Assembly: GCA_965115835.1 (NCBI GenBank)
Contig: OZ220471.1
Coordinates: forward strand, 124,001 to 188,000
DNA: 64,000 bases
Direction of reading: 5' to 3'
From: Foliamicus sp965115835
GTDB taxonomy: Bacteria; Pseudomonadota; Gammaproteobacteria; Steroidobacterales; Foliamicaceae
The notes under the pieces are model-generated. The model searched no databases and was not told the origin of the DNA. It saw only the letters and a program-made list of their open reading frames with translations. Positions 1 to 9,026 of the stretch are shown piece after piece (within the stretch, counting starts at the first letter, position 1; every line of letters begins with the position of its first letter). The translations under genes were made by a program, and so were the position numbers.

Positions 1-1
1 C

Positions 2-1810
2 CTCTACGACAGCTACATCCGCGCGATCCGCTGGGGCAGCGACCGGCTCGGGGAGGCCGGGGTGATGGCGTTCGTAACCAATGCTGGATGGCTGGACGGC
101 AATGCAATGGACGGAATGCGAAAGTGCCTCGCTGCCGAGTTTTCCAGCATTCATGTGTTTCATCTGCGCGGGAACCAACGAACCCAGGGCGAACTCTCGC
201 GAAAAGAAGGCGGGAAGATTTTCGGGGGAGGGTCGAGAACGCCGGTCGCCATCACCGTCTTCGTCAAGAACCCGAACGCTCTGGAGCAGGGCCGTATCCG
301 GTTCCACGACATCGGCGACTACCTGGACCGCAAGGAAAAACTGGAGATCGTCAGTCGCTTCGGCAGTATCCGTGGAGTTGGCGAGGCCGACGGATGGACC
401 TCCATCGTTCCGGACGAGCACGGCGATTGGCTGGATCAGCGCGATCCGGGCTTCGGGGCGTATCCGAAGATCGGCGACAAGAGGGACAGAACCGGCAACG
501 TTTTGTTTCAGAATTACTCTCTCGGCGTTATCACCAAACGGGACGCATGGTGCGTCAATTTCTCCCGAAAGGCGTTGACGGCGAACATCGAAGCGACAAT
601 TTCGTTCTACAACAGCGAGGTGGCTCGCTGGCAGTTGACGAACCGGCAAATCGCCGAATCCAGAGAAGAGTACGCCGTCAGAATTGATGATTTTATCGAT
701 ACCGACTCAACGAAGGTCAGTTGGTCTCCAAATCTCAAGACTGAATTGCGACGAGGCAGAACGCTGGCTGTGGAGGACGGGCAGTTTCTGCCCAGCATGT
801 ATCGTCCTTTCACCAAGCAATGGTTGTTCTACAGCCGCCGTTTCAATGACCGGGTTCACCAGTTACCCCGCATATTCCCGAACGCCGACCTGCCCAACCG
901 GGTGATCGCCGTAACAGGCAAGGGCGGGAGGTCGGGATTCTCCGCCCTGATGATGGACGCATTGCCGAATCTCCACACTATCGACACAGGTCAGTGCTTC
1001 CCTCTGTATCTCTACCGGGAAGACGAGCAAGCCGATCCAGAAACGCCAAGGCTTTTTGCGGAGCGTGGCAGCGGCCACAGGCGGGTTGAGGCGATTACCG
1101 ACTGCGCCGTCCGCCCAATCGGCGATCAGGCCCGGCGCTGTCGGAGCCACAGGCGTGTCGACGCCATTACCGATTACGCGGTCCAACACTTCCGAAATTC
1201 CTACCCTTCCGAGGATGTCGGCCGGGAGGACATCTTCCACTACATCTACGGGCTTTTGCATTCGGAAGACTACCGCGGCCGCTTCCGCGCCAACCTTGCC
1301 AAGGAGTTGCCGCGCATCCCCTGCGTGAAGCCGGTCGAGGACTACCGCGCGTTTCGCGACGCAGGAAGGCGTCTCGGCGAACTTCACGTCGGTTACGAGC
1401 AGGTCGAGCCGTATCCGGCCACCATCGACACGGGCGCAAATTCACCTGCGGACAACCCGCAGGCGCTCTACCGGGTCACGAAGATGAAGCACCCGAAAAT
1501 CCCCGGCAAAGATGGTAAAAAGGCCAACGACCTGAGCACCGTCATCTACAACCTGCACCTCACCATCCGCGACATTCCCGAGGCCGCGTGGGAATACGTT
1601 GTGAACGGCAAACCTGCGCTTGCATGGGTCATGGAGCGCCAGTGCGTCAAGACCGACAGGGCGAGCGGAATCGTGAGCGACGCCAACGCTTGGGCAACCG
1701 AGACGATCGGGAACCCGCGTTATCCTCTCGACCTGTTCCTGCGGGTCGTCACCGTCAGCCTGGAGACCATGAAAATCGTTCGGAGCCTGCCCGACCTGAC
1801 AATCGACTGA
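2..1810 (+). CDS. Type ISP-like restriction/modification enzyme, C-terminal part (5' truncated by window edge)
   Basis: The reading frame is open from base 2 and has no natural start inside the window; the GTG at 62 is internal. Visible sequence starts at the end of an N6-adenine methyltransferase core (GVMAFVTNAGWLDG, the strand that follows the NPPY motif in this family), then a region with SRKEGGKIFGGGSRTP and a long target-recognition-like C-terminus ending in IGNPRYPLDLFLRVV. This pattern is typical of the single-chain helicase-methylase-specificity enzymes (type ISP / type IIG group), in which one protein recognises, methylates and cleaves DNA. The helicase/nuclease and NPPY regions would lie upstream of the window. 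A 24-residue tandem duplication (HRRVEAITD... / HRRVDAITD...) sits near 1072-1190. No separate specificity gene follows. Family assignment is from recalled motifs; exact subtype is uncertain. Confidence 0.75.
   Translation, partial: LYDSYIRAIRWGSDRLGEAGVMAFVTNAGWLDGNAMDGMRKCLAAEFSSIHVFHLRGNQRTQGELSRKEGGKIFGGGSRTPVAITVFVKNPNALEQGRIRFHDIGDYLDRKEKLEIVSRFGSIRGVGEADGWTSIVPDEHGDWLDQRDPGFGAYPKIGDKRDRTGNVLFQNYSLGVITKRDAWCVNFSRKALTANIEATISFYNSEVARWQLTNRQIAESREEYAVRIDDFIDTDSTKVSWSPNLKTELRRGRTLAVEDGQFLPSMYRPFTKQWLFYSRRFNDRVHQLPRIFPNADLPNRVIAVTGKGGRSGFSALMMDALPNLHTIDTGQCFPLYLYREDEQADPETPRLFAERGSGHRRVEAITDCAVRPIGDQARRCRSHRRVDAITDYAVQHFRNSYPSEDVGREDIFHYIYGLLHSEDYRGRFRANLAKELPRIPCVKPVEDYRAFRDAGRRLGELHVGYEQVEPYPATIDTGANSPADNPQALYRVTKMKHPKIPGKDGKKANDLSTVIYNLHLTIRDIPEAAWEYVVNGKPALAWVMERQCVKTDRASGIVSDANAWATETIGNPRYPLDLFLRVVTVSLETMKIVRSLPDLTID
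1072..1190 (+). repeat. 24-codon tandem duplication in the restriction/modification gene
   Basis: The segment encoding HRRVEAITDCAV is repeated 72 bases later as HRRVDAITDYAV. The third-position differences show the copies have diverged under coding constraint. Confidence 0.7.
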
Positions 1811-2074
1811 ACAGCGAAAAAGCCCGCAGACCCGCCACGCCCATCGGTAACGACTATCAAGAGTGAGAGAGTCCCCATCAACCAAGACGAGAAAAGCCGT
1901 AGCGCGCACTTGCAAGCGCCCGATGCGCGAGCGGCGCATGCTGCGGCGAACCCATCGTCTCTGGCGGAGCTTTTCCCCCAAATTGATGCTACAGGCGCGG
2001 CTATTTCATCGGGAGCCCGGAATTTCGCAATCCGGCGGGGATCTGCGGGCCGGTGACGCGGCCTGTCCGGCGCG

Positions 2075-3703
2075 ATGAGGATTGCCCTGGCCCAACTCAA
2101 CCTGCTGGTGGGCGATGTTCCCGGGAATGTCGCCCGCATTCTCGACGAGATCGCCCGGGCCCGCGCGCAGGATGCGACAATCGTGGCGTTTCCCGAACTC
2201 GCCCTGTGCGGCTATCCGCCCGAAGACCTGTTGTTTCATGCGGGGCTGCGCGAGGATCTGGCGGCCGCGCTCGAGCGAGTGCGCCAGGCCTCTTCGGGCA
2301 TTGCCGTGGTTCTCGGCTACCCACACCGGGAAGCGGGGCGCTGGTACAACGCCGCAGCGCTTTTCCACGATCGCCGCGTACTGCTCTTGCACCGCAAGAA
2401 CGCGCTGCCCAACTATGGCGTCTTCGATGAACGCCGCTACTTCACGCCGGGCTCGGAGGCCCGCTGCGCCGAACTGGGAGGCATGCGCCTCGGGCTGGCG
2501 GTGTGCGAAGACGCATGGGCGCCAGCGGTTCCCGGCCGCCTTGCGGCAGACGGCGCGCAACTGATTGTCGTGAGCAACGGTTCCCCGTATGAACTGGCCA
2601 AGCAGGCGCAGCGCGAAGCACTGCTCGCAAGGCGTGCGCAGGAAACCGGCTTGCCGTTCGCTTACGTCAATCTGGTGGGTGGCCAGGACGAGCTGGTCTT
2701 CGATGGCGGCTCCTGTGTGGTCGATGCTTGCGGCAAGGTATGCATGCGCGCGGACGCCTTCGAGGAAGGGCTCTACTTTTGCAGCCTGGACACCGGCAGG
2801 GGCGCGCCGGCCCGTCCGCGCGCGGGCCGCGTTGCGCCCTTGCTTGCGGAAGAGGCCGAGGTGTACAGGGCGCTGGTGACCGGGGTGCGGGATTATGTGC
2901 GCAAGAGCGGTTTCTCCTGCGTCGTTCTCGGCCTGTCCGGGGGGATCGATTCCGCCCTGACGCTTGCCCTGGCGGTTGACGCGCTGGGTCCCGAGCGGGT
3001 GTTGGCGGTGATGATGCCCTACCGCTACACCTCTTCGATGAGCCTTGAGGATGCGGAACGCCAGACAAAGAATCTGGGGGTGCGCTACGAGGTGTTGCCG
3101 ATTACCGGCATGGTGGGAACGATGCGGGAAACGCTGGCCGACATGTTTGCGGGGCTGCCGGAGGACGTGACCGAGGAAAACATCCAGTCCCGCTGCCGGG
3201 GAATGCTCCTGATGGCCATATCCAACAAGCAGGGGCGCCTGGTGCTGGCCACCGGCAACAAGAGCGAGTATGCGGTGGGCTACGCCACGCTGTATGGCGA
3301 TATGGCGGGCGGCTTCGCCCCCCTCAAGGATTGCACCAAGACCAGGGTGTACCGCCTGGCGCGTTACCGCAATACGCGGTCGGCGGCGATTCCCCGGCGC
3401 GTGATCGAACGCTCGCCCACGGCCGAACTGCGGCCGGGACAACTCGACAGCGATTCGCTGCCGTCCTACGAAGTGCTGGACGAGGTGCTCGACGCGCTGA
3501 TGATGGAAGACTTGTCCGCGGACAGGATTGCCGAGCGGGGTTTTGATCCGGCTATTGTGCGGCAGGTGCTCGACCGGGTTCGCCGGAGCGAATACAAGCG
3601 CCGTCAGGCGCCGCCCGGCGTACGTGTCACCCGGCGCGCTTTCGGACGCGACTGGCGTTATCCCATCGTCTCCGGCTACCGGCCTCGCCCGCCATCCGAA
3701 TAA
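2075..3703 (+). CDS. nadE: Glutamine-dependent NAD+ synthetase
   Basis: This cytoplasmic enzyme makes NAD+ from deamido-NAD+, ATP and glutamine-derived ammonia. The 542-residue protein has the two-domain layout of the glutamine-hydrolysing form: an N-terminal nitrilase-type glutaminase with the Glu-Lys-Cys triad visible as E41 (FPELALCGYPPED), K108 (HRKNALPNYGVFDE) and C144 (AVCEDAW), and a C-terminal synthetase with the PP-loop SGGIDS at 288-293 and the ATGNKSEYAVGYATLYGD segment. Length is normal for the family. It starts at ATG 2075, about 260 bases after the restriction/modification gene, and appears monocistronic, convergent with maf. Nothing unusual was seen. Confidence 0.97.
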   Translation: MRIALAQLNLLVGDVPGNVARILDEIARARAQDATIVAFPELALCGYPPEDLLFHAGLREDLAAALERVRQASSGIAVVLGYPHREAGRWYNAAALFHDRRVLLLHRKNALPNYGVFDERRYFTPGSEARCAELGGMRLGLAVCEDAWAPAVPGRLAADGAQLIVVSNGSPYELAKQAQREALLARRAQETGLPFAYVNLVGGQDELVFDGGSCVVDACGKVCMRADAFEEGLYFCSLDTGRGAPARPRAGRVAPLLAEEAEVYRALVTGVRDYVRKSGFSCVVLGLSGGIDSALTLALAVDALGPERVLAVMMPYRYTSSMSLEDAERQTKNLGVRYEVLPITGMVGTMRETLADMFAGLPEDVTEENIQSRCRGMLLMAISNKQGRLVLATGNKSEYAVGYATLYGDMAGGFAPLKDCTKTRVYRLARYRNTRSAAIPRRVIERSPTAELRPGQLDSDSLPSYEVLDEVLDALMMEDLSADRIAERGFDPAIVRQVLDRVRRSEYKRRQAPPGVRVTRRAFGRDWRYPIVSGYRPRPPSE

Positions 3704-3757
3704 CCGCGCGGCGCGCTCCCGCCCGCGCCGCGCGCGGTTGAGGGGAAGATCGGGTTG

Positions 3758-4327
3758 CTATTGCCAATCGGGAGGCAGGACGGATGCAAGCCACAGTAGC
3801 GGAAGCCCGATGATGGCCGTGGGGTCGGATGTTTCCAGGGCCTCCAGCAGCAGGGGCGCCGCGCCCTCCGCACGAAAGGCCGCAGTGCAGTCGTAAGGTT
3901 TGTCCCGTTCGAGGTAGTGATCGACCCGCTTGCGGTCCAGCTCCCGGAACCGCGCCACCGTCAGGTCCGTGTGGGAGAGCGCCCTGCCTTCCGGCGTCAG
4001 GACGCATACGGCCGTGTGGAAATCGAGCCGGCTTGCGGAGAAGGAAAGCAGGGTGGCGCGCGCCAGATCCGCGCACCGCTGCTTGCCCACCGGCCGCCCC
4101 TCGAACTCCGCAAGCTGGTCCGCGCCGATAACCCAGGCGTTGCGGTGGCGGGGCGCGACCTCGCGCGCCTTGGCTTCCGCCAACCGTGCTGCCTGACTCC
4201 GCGGACTCTCGCCTTCCAGCGCGCTTTCGTCGATGCCCGAGGGGTCCGTTGTGAAATCACCGACCAGCCGCGCAAGCAACTTGCGCTTGTAGGGCGATTG
4301 CGTGGCCAAAACGAGCTTTGCGAACAT
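3758..4327 (-). CDS. maf: Maf/YceF-type nucleoside triphosphate pyrophosphatase
   Basis: Maf proteins hydrolyse non-canonical nucleoside triphosphates; the YceF subgroup acts on 7-methyl-GTP. The 189-residue protein shows the N-terminal LVLATQSPYKRKLL motif, the DESALEGESP loop, the catalytic-site IGADQL, and the C-terminal KPYDCTAAFRAEG and DPTAIIGLPL segments diagnostic of the YceF branch. In many gammaproteobacteria this gene lies divergently next to yceD-rpmF-plsX-fabH. Here it keeps that orientation but yceD is 5.6 kb away, because a surface-protein locus lies between them. A copy of a 27-bp inverted repeat (4384-4410) sits 57 bases upstream of its start codon. Confidence 0.93.
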   Translation of the reverse strand: MFAKLVLATQSPYKRKLLARLVGDFTTDPSGIDESALEGESPRSQAARLAEAKAREVAPRHRNAWVIGADQLAEFEGRPVGKQRCADLARATLLSFSASRLDFHTAVCVLTPEGRALSHTDLTVARFRELDRKRVDHYLERDKPYDCTAAFRAEGAAPLLLEALETSDPTAIIGLPLLWLASVLPPDWQ

Positions 4328-4383
4328 GGGGCGAACGGCCTGTGTGCGTGCGGTTTATTCCCGTGCTGGCTCGCAGGCGAGCC

Positions 4384-4410
4384 GTCTGTCGGGCCTGACA
4401 GGTTCCCGGG
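4384..4410. repeat. 27-bp inverted repeat, left copy
   Basis: This 27-base sequence is identical, in inverted orientation, to 9689-9715. Weaker similarity extends on both sides (shared CGATGCA and GCCTGC words), giving roughly 65 related bases. Its core CTGTCGGGCCTGACAG is itself a near-palindrome with one mismatched pair. The two copies bracket the autotransporter locus between maf and yceD. They could be ends of a mobile segment, duplicated promoter or operator DNA, or REP-like elements; the sequence alone does not decide. Confidence 0.7.
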
Positions 4411-4479
4411 GCGCTTGCAGTACGTGCATCGCCCAGCCGAAACAGGCGAGACGGGCGGCCCGCTTCCCTGCGGGTCATC

Positions 4480-4832
4480 TTACCAGCGGGCGCGAGGCTC
4501 AATGTCGAAGCGGCGGTCGGTTGGTTACAGCACACCTTCGCGCCGCACGGCCCGAACCGCCACACCGAGACCCGGCGCGCCTGCCGCCGGCGCCGGGGCA
4601 ATGCGCCGACGCCAGCCGGCGCCCGCGCTGACCCGGCCGATCTCCCGCGGGCGTTTTACCAGCGGGCGCGGAACTCGATGTCGAAGCGGTGGTCGGCCGG
4701 TTGCAGCACGCCTTGGCGCCGCACGGCCCGAACCGCCACACCGAGATCCGGCGCGCCCGCCACTGGCGCCGGGGCAATGCGCCGACACCAGCCGGCGCCC
4801 GCGCTGACCCGGCCGATCTCCCGCGAGGCGTT
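4480..4832 (-). repeat. Two extra tandem copies (176-177 bp) of the autotransporter gene 3' end
   Basis: Two back-to-back units (4480-4655 and 4656-4832) follow the stop codon of the surface-protein gene. Each is closely similar to the other over its full length and matches the last ~125 bases of the gene, including the stop codon. Read on the - strand, the proximal unit encodes the same final beta-strands as the gene (AVRAVRRQGVLQPADHR...RARW then TAA). The distal unit is more diverged and has an in-frame TAA after GVL, so it is decaying. No start codon or ribosome-binding site of their own is evident. The remaining sequence up to maf (4411-4479) shows no gene. Confidence 0.85.
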
Positions 4833-7800
4833 TTACCAGCGGGCGCGGAACTCGATGTCGAGGCGGTGGTCGGCCGGTTGCAGCACGCCTTGGCGCCGCA
4901 CGGCCCGAACCGCCACACCGAGATCCGGCGCGCCCGCCACTGGCGCCGGGGCAAGACGCCAGCCCACGCCCACTTCGCGCGCGCCGGCCGAAACGCCGTA
5001 GCTCAACTGCGGCGCGCCAACGAACCGCCCGCGGAAGGCCGACAGGCCGTAGCCCACTTCCATCGTCCAGCGACCGCCCTGATCGCTGCCCAGGCGCCGC
5101 GACAGCGGATCGTGGGCAAACAGGGCGTCCAGACCGCCGCTGGCCGCAGAGCCGAGGTCCTGGCGCAGCGCCAGGGTCAGGCCCAGGGCCGAGTCCGGCC
5201 GGGGATCGTAGGCCAGCGAGGCCGAAAAACCCCGATCCCTCATCGCGCCGTCCTCATGGGTCAGCAGCGCCCGCCCCTCAACGTTGAACTCGATGCCCAG
5301 GCGCGGATCGCTCCACGCAAGCCCGCCGCCGATCTCCACCCCAAAGCCGGTTTCCGCAGCGCCGCTGTCACGCCGCGCGCCAATCTCCAGCTTCGGCGTC
5401 AAGCCGCCGCCACCGGGCAGCGCAAAGCGCTTGCTGCCTTCCAGACCCAGCCGCAGCCGGCCGACGCCCGCCGTCGCGCCCACCAGACCGTCCGTGCGGG
5501 CCGAGGTGGTGCGCGCCCACAGGGCGTCCGACACCAGCGACAGCGAACCGCCGTTCGCAAACGAGAACAACTCGCCGCTCGCCCCGGCCGCCGCCATGGT
5601 CCAGCCAATCGCCGTCTCCAGGGACTCGGCCGCACCCGGCGCCAGCGTGATGTCGCCGCTGCCGTGGCCCACCGCGCCCCACAGCGACAGCCGCTCGGAA
5701 GGACGCCAGGAAGCATACGGAATCGCTGCTGTCAACGCAGCCTCGATCCCACCGTCCGTCGCCGGGGTCTTCGCCGCAACGCCCGCGCCGCGATAGCCGC
5801 CGTCGCTGCGGCTTTGTGACAGCGCCACACCCGCCAGCCAGCGGCCCTTCGCGTAGTCCACGCCCAGCAGCGCCGTGGTCACCTCGCCGTCCAGACCCAC
5901 TTCGCCCTCGCGACCGTCGAAGCTCGACTGCGCGCCGCGGCCCCAGAACCCGAGAACGCCGCCGAATGAGTCCTCCCCGCGGGTGTAGGTGAAGCGGCTG
6001 CCCGCCAGCAGTCGCCCGAGGCTCCTCTCCGCCGTAACGCCGGAAGATCGCACGGGCGGGCGCGAGAGCACCGAACCGCCGCCGAAGCCCGGCCACGCCG
6101 AATGCCCCGGGGACGATCCCGCGCCAACGCCGAAAGTCCCGGAACTCGGAACTCCATCCATCGCGTAGCCATCGCTCAGGTAGCTGCCGATCGAGTGGCC
6201 AGCCATGAGGCCAAACCGATCCGCCAGACAGTCACGCTCCGCTGCCGCGCCGTCGCCAACCGCTTCGGGCGCCGCGCCGTCGCCGGAGCCGCAGCCGTTT
6301 GCCGCCAGCCCCAAATCGCCGCCAAGCGCGTAGCCGCCGAACGCGCCACGGAAGCCCGGCGCGCGGGCAGACTCGCCAGCGCTTCCCATGCGCTCGGATA
6401 TGCCGTCAAGCGCCTGTTCCGCCACCGAACGACCGAAACGACCAAGCCATGAACGCGGCATCGGGTCGGAATTGACGATCACGCCGGTCGCCTTGCCGTG
6501 CGCAATGACAACGCCTCGGGCATCCGAAAGCAGAACCGCAAAGGTCTCCTGGCCCTCGTCGTGCGAATCGTCCAGAGTCTCGATGCGAACCTCCGCACGA
6601 ACCGCGCCCGACGCAAACCGCGCAACGCCCGAACCTTGCACAAAGTCCGAACCGGACTCCGCACTGCCGTGATTGCCACCCGACGCCGTGCGCCAAGCCA
6701 CGCTCACCTCGCCCGCCGCCGGTTCCGACAGCGTGACGCCAAACACCAAAGCCTCCCCCTCGCTGGCGGAAGCATCGGCAATGGAGACCTCCGGCGCGCC
6801 CAACGGCGTGGCAAACTTCCGCCGGGACTTGACCCCCGGCCCGGCCGCATTCACCGCCCGCACCCGGAACCGGTATCGCTTGCCGTTGTCCAGCCCCGTG
6901 ACCGTGTGGCCGGTGGTGGCGACGCCGGAACCCGCTATATCGGTCCAGGCGCTCCACCCGCCGCGCCGCACCCACACCTGCCAATGGGTGATCGTGGCGT
7001 CCCCCGGATCGCTCCACGAAAGCGCCACCTCGCCGTCGCCCGCCTCGGCCTCAAATCCCCGCGGCCTGCGGGGCGCCTCGACAGGCGACCCCGGCGCTGC
7101 CGCCGAACCCGGCGGGAGGCGGTTCCCTTCCGCCCCGCCCGGCGACATGGTCTTGTCGTCCTCCGCCACCGTGATCGTGACGCTGTCGATGGTCACCATG
7201 TCGTAGCCGCCGCCGCTAGCCGTCAGCGTCAGCGTCACATCCGTGTCGTCCTCCATGTCGGCGTCCTCGCGAACGAACACCCGAACCCATTGCGGAACAT
7301 TCCAGTTCGCCGTGGTGAACGTAAGCCGGCCCCAGTTGCTGCCGTCGGAACCCTGACCCTGGGTAGTGAAGGTCACGTCGCCCGAATCACCGGACACCGT
7401 GATCGTCACGTTCGCACTCGGCGCCGCGTTCAGCACCACCAGAAAGCCCGCGCCGCCGCCCTCGGCCGCCGTCAGCGTGGTCGGCACCACCGTCACCCCC
7501 TTGGTCGTGCCCGGCGCCGTCGGCGTGCCCGAAGCCGCATCGTTCAGCGTCCCGTCCGCCGTAACATCGGCGCCCAGCTTGTAGCCGTTGTAGGCGCTGT
7601 CGTCCCCCAGGGTGACGGTGTAGGTCTCCGCGCCCTCCGAGGTCGCGCTGTCGTTGTTCGTCGGGATCGTCACCGTGCCAGTGGTACCGCCGGTGCTGCC
7701 AAACTCCGCCATCAGCGTCTGAACCAGACCGCCGGGAAGGTCGGCCGCGGCAAAGCCGCTGCTGGCCCGGTCGGCAAAGGTCAGCTTCACCGGAATGGCG

Positions 7801-9026
7801 CCCACCAGAGCGCGGTCCGAGGTGATCGAAAGACTGATGTTCGCGCCCTCCGTCACCGCCGCCGGATCCGTCGCCAGCGTCAGCGTGGCCGTGGTGTCCA
7901 CCACCGTTATGGTGACATCGTCCGCCTCCACATCGGCGTAGTTGGTGCCGGGCGCGCTCACGTCGAACTCGTTCTTGAACTCGTAGCCCTCCTGATTGTC
8001 GATCACCGGAGCGTATACCGTCATCGTCCGCGGATCGTTCCAGTTGTAGGGCTCGAACACAAGCTCGCCCACATCCCGGTCGTCTCGTCCCTGGGCCACG
8101 GACTTGATCCCGATCGTGACATTTCCGGTCGGCCTCACTCCCGCCAGCACCACCGTGTACACGTCCCCACTGCCCTCGTTGATGGTGAGCTCCGTCGGCG
8201 TCACCACCACCTGCGGGGCCATCGGCGTCCCCGTCGCCGCGTCCGATTCGGCGCTGTTGCCGGCGGCGTTCACTGCCCGGATGCGGAAGCTGTATTCGCT
8301 GCCGTTGTCCAGACTCGTCACCGTGTGGCTCACGGTGTCGCGGCCCGAGCCGCTGATGTTGGTCCAGGCGCCCCAGGCGCCGGTCCCCTTCTTCTGTTGC
8401 ACCTGATAGCCGCTGATGCTTTGGTCGGTCGAACGGGTCCAGCTCAGCGTTGCCTGCGAGGTGCCTGCCGATACCTTCAGGCCGGTCGGCTTGGCAGGGG
8501 CGCTGGCGGCTGTGTCATTGTCCGTGATGGTGAGGGTCAGTGTGTTGCTGTTCTGTGTCCAGCCATCCCGTCTGGCTCCTTCTGCTGGCTCAAGCCTCAG
8601 GGTGACGGTTTCCCCGGCCCCCTCATCAATCGTGTCGCCCAGAATGCCGATTTTGAAACTTCCATTCGTTCCCCCGCTTATAGGTGCGTAGGCTTCGCTG
8701 AATAATGTTACATAACAGATATCCGCACCGCTGGACGGAGCACTGCATGAAGTGCGGCCACGATTGGTGTTGTCGGTTGCCGTGCTGCTGGCGGCAACAA
8801 CTCGAACGATAAAGTCAAGGTGAAAGGGCGTGTTCTCCCCGAGAGTGAAGTTGATTGTCACATCTTTCTTCCCGGAATCGCCCTCGGTGATCGTGGTCGA
8901 CGCGGTTGATATGGCGACGGTCTTGGCGGCGCGGGCGTTTTCGGGCGCGGCGAGCGTCAAAAGCGCGAAGAGGGCGGCGATGAGGCCTGCGTTCAGGCGT
9001 AGCGCGGTTCTCCCGGAGGCGCGCAC
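4833..9026 (-). CDS. Large surface protein: Calx-beta and fibronectin III repeats with a C-terminal autotransporter-like barrel
   Basis: A 1397-residue predicted secreted protein read from GTG 9026. Residues ~9-33 form a classical signal peptide (LIAALFALLTLAAPENARA). Next come Calx-beta-like segments (TITEGDSGKKD, TINEGSGDVYTVVL, LTAAEGGGAGFLVVL, SASEGEALVFGVTL) alternating with two fibronectin type III domains (about 178-270, and a second beginning APRRPRGFEAEAGDGEVALSW). The last ~450 residues are glycine-rich amphipathic strands ending in aromatic RARW, as in autotransporter beta-barrels, so the protein is probably displayed on the outer membrane as an adhesin; its ligand is unknown. A 23-base G/C tract lies 27 bases upstream of this start, and the frame stays open through it. 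An alternative start is ATG 9196 in another frame, preceded by GGAGG; it would fuse to this gene only at a tract length divisible by three. Two degenerate copies of the 3' end follow the stop. Confidence 0.85.
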   Translation of the reverse strand: MRASGRTALRLNAGLIAALFALLTLAAPENARAAKTVAISTASTTITEGDSGKKDVTINFTLGENTPFHLDFIVRVVAASSTATDNTNRGRTSCSAPSSGADICYVTLFSEAYAPISGGTNGSFKIGILGDTIDEGAGETVTLRLEPAEGARRDGWTQNSNTLTLTITDNDTAASAPAKPTGLKVSAGTSQATLSWTRSTDQSISGYQVQQKKGTGAWGAWTNISGSGRDTVSHTVTSLDNGSEYSFRIRAVNAAGNSAESDAATGTPMAPQVVVTPTELTINEGSGDVYTVVLAGVRPTGNVTIGIKSVAQGRDDRDVGELVFEPYNWNDPRTMTVYAPVIDNQEGYEFKNEFDVSAPGTNYADVEADDVTITVVDTTATLTLATDPAAVTEGANISLSITSDRALVGAIPVKLTFADRASSGFAAADLPGGLVQTLMAEFGSTGGTTGTVTIPTNNDSATSEGAETYTVTLGDDSAYNGYKLGADVTADGTLNDAASGTPTAPGTTKGVTVVPTTLTAAEGGGAGFLVVLNAAPSANVTITVSGDSGDVTFTTQGQGSDGSNWGRLTFTTANWNVPQWVRVFVREDADMEDDTDVTLTLTASGGGYDMVTIDSVTITVAEDDKTMSPGGAEGNRLPPGSAAAPGSPVEAPRRPRGFEAEAGDGEVALSWSDPGDATITHWQVWVRRGGWSAWTDIAGSGVATTGHTVTGLDNGKRYRFRVRAVNAAGPGVKSRRKFATPLGAPEVSIADASASEGEALVFGVTLSEPAAGEVSVAWRTASGGNHGSAESGSDFVQGSGVARFASGAVRAEVRIETLDDSHDEGQETFAVLLSDARGVVIAHGKATGVIVNSDPMPRSWLGRFGRSVAEQALDGISERMGSAGESARAPGFRGAFGGYALGGDLGLAANGCGSGDGAAPEAVGDGAAAERDCLADRFGLMAGHSIGSYLSDGYAMDGVPSSGTFGVGAGSSPGHSAWPGFGGGSVLSRPPVRSSGVTAERSLGRLLAGSRFTYTRGEDSFGGVLGFWGRGAQSSFDGREGEVGLDGEVTTALLGVDYAKGRWLAGVALSQSRSDGGYRGAGVAAKTPATDGGIEAALTAAIPYASWRPSERLSLWGAVGHGSGDITLAPGAAESLETAIGWTMAAAGASGELFSFANGGSLSLVSDALWARTTSARTDGLVGATAGVGRLRLGLEGSKRFALPGGGGLTPKLEIGARRDSGAAETGFGVEIGGGLAWSDPRLGIEFNVEGRALLTHEDGAMRDRGFSASLAYDPRPDSALGLTLALRQDLGSAASGGLDALFAHDPLSRRLGSDQGGRWTMEVGYGLSAFRGRFVGAPQLSYGVSAGAREVGVGWRLAPAPVAGAPDLGVAVRAVRRQGVLQPADHRLDIEFRARW

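Noticed and set aside
1811..2074. Small gene between the restriction/modification gene and nadE
   Set aside because: Open frames exist (for example 1863-2078) but show no ribosome-binding site, overlap the nadE start in another frame and have Arg-rich, low-information translations.
2006..3442. A 478-codon - strand open frame opposite nadE
   Set aside because: No start-site support and no recognisable motifs; nadE on the + strand is complete and unambiguous.
6498..8705. A 735-codon + strand open frame opposite the autotransporter-like gene
   Set aside because: Low-complexity Arg/His-rich translation, antisense to a gene with clear domains; typical shadow in GC-rich DNA.
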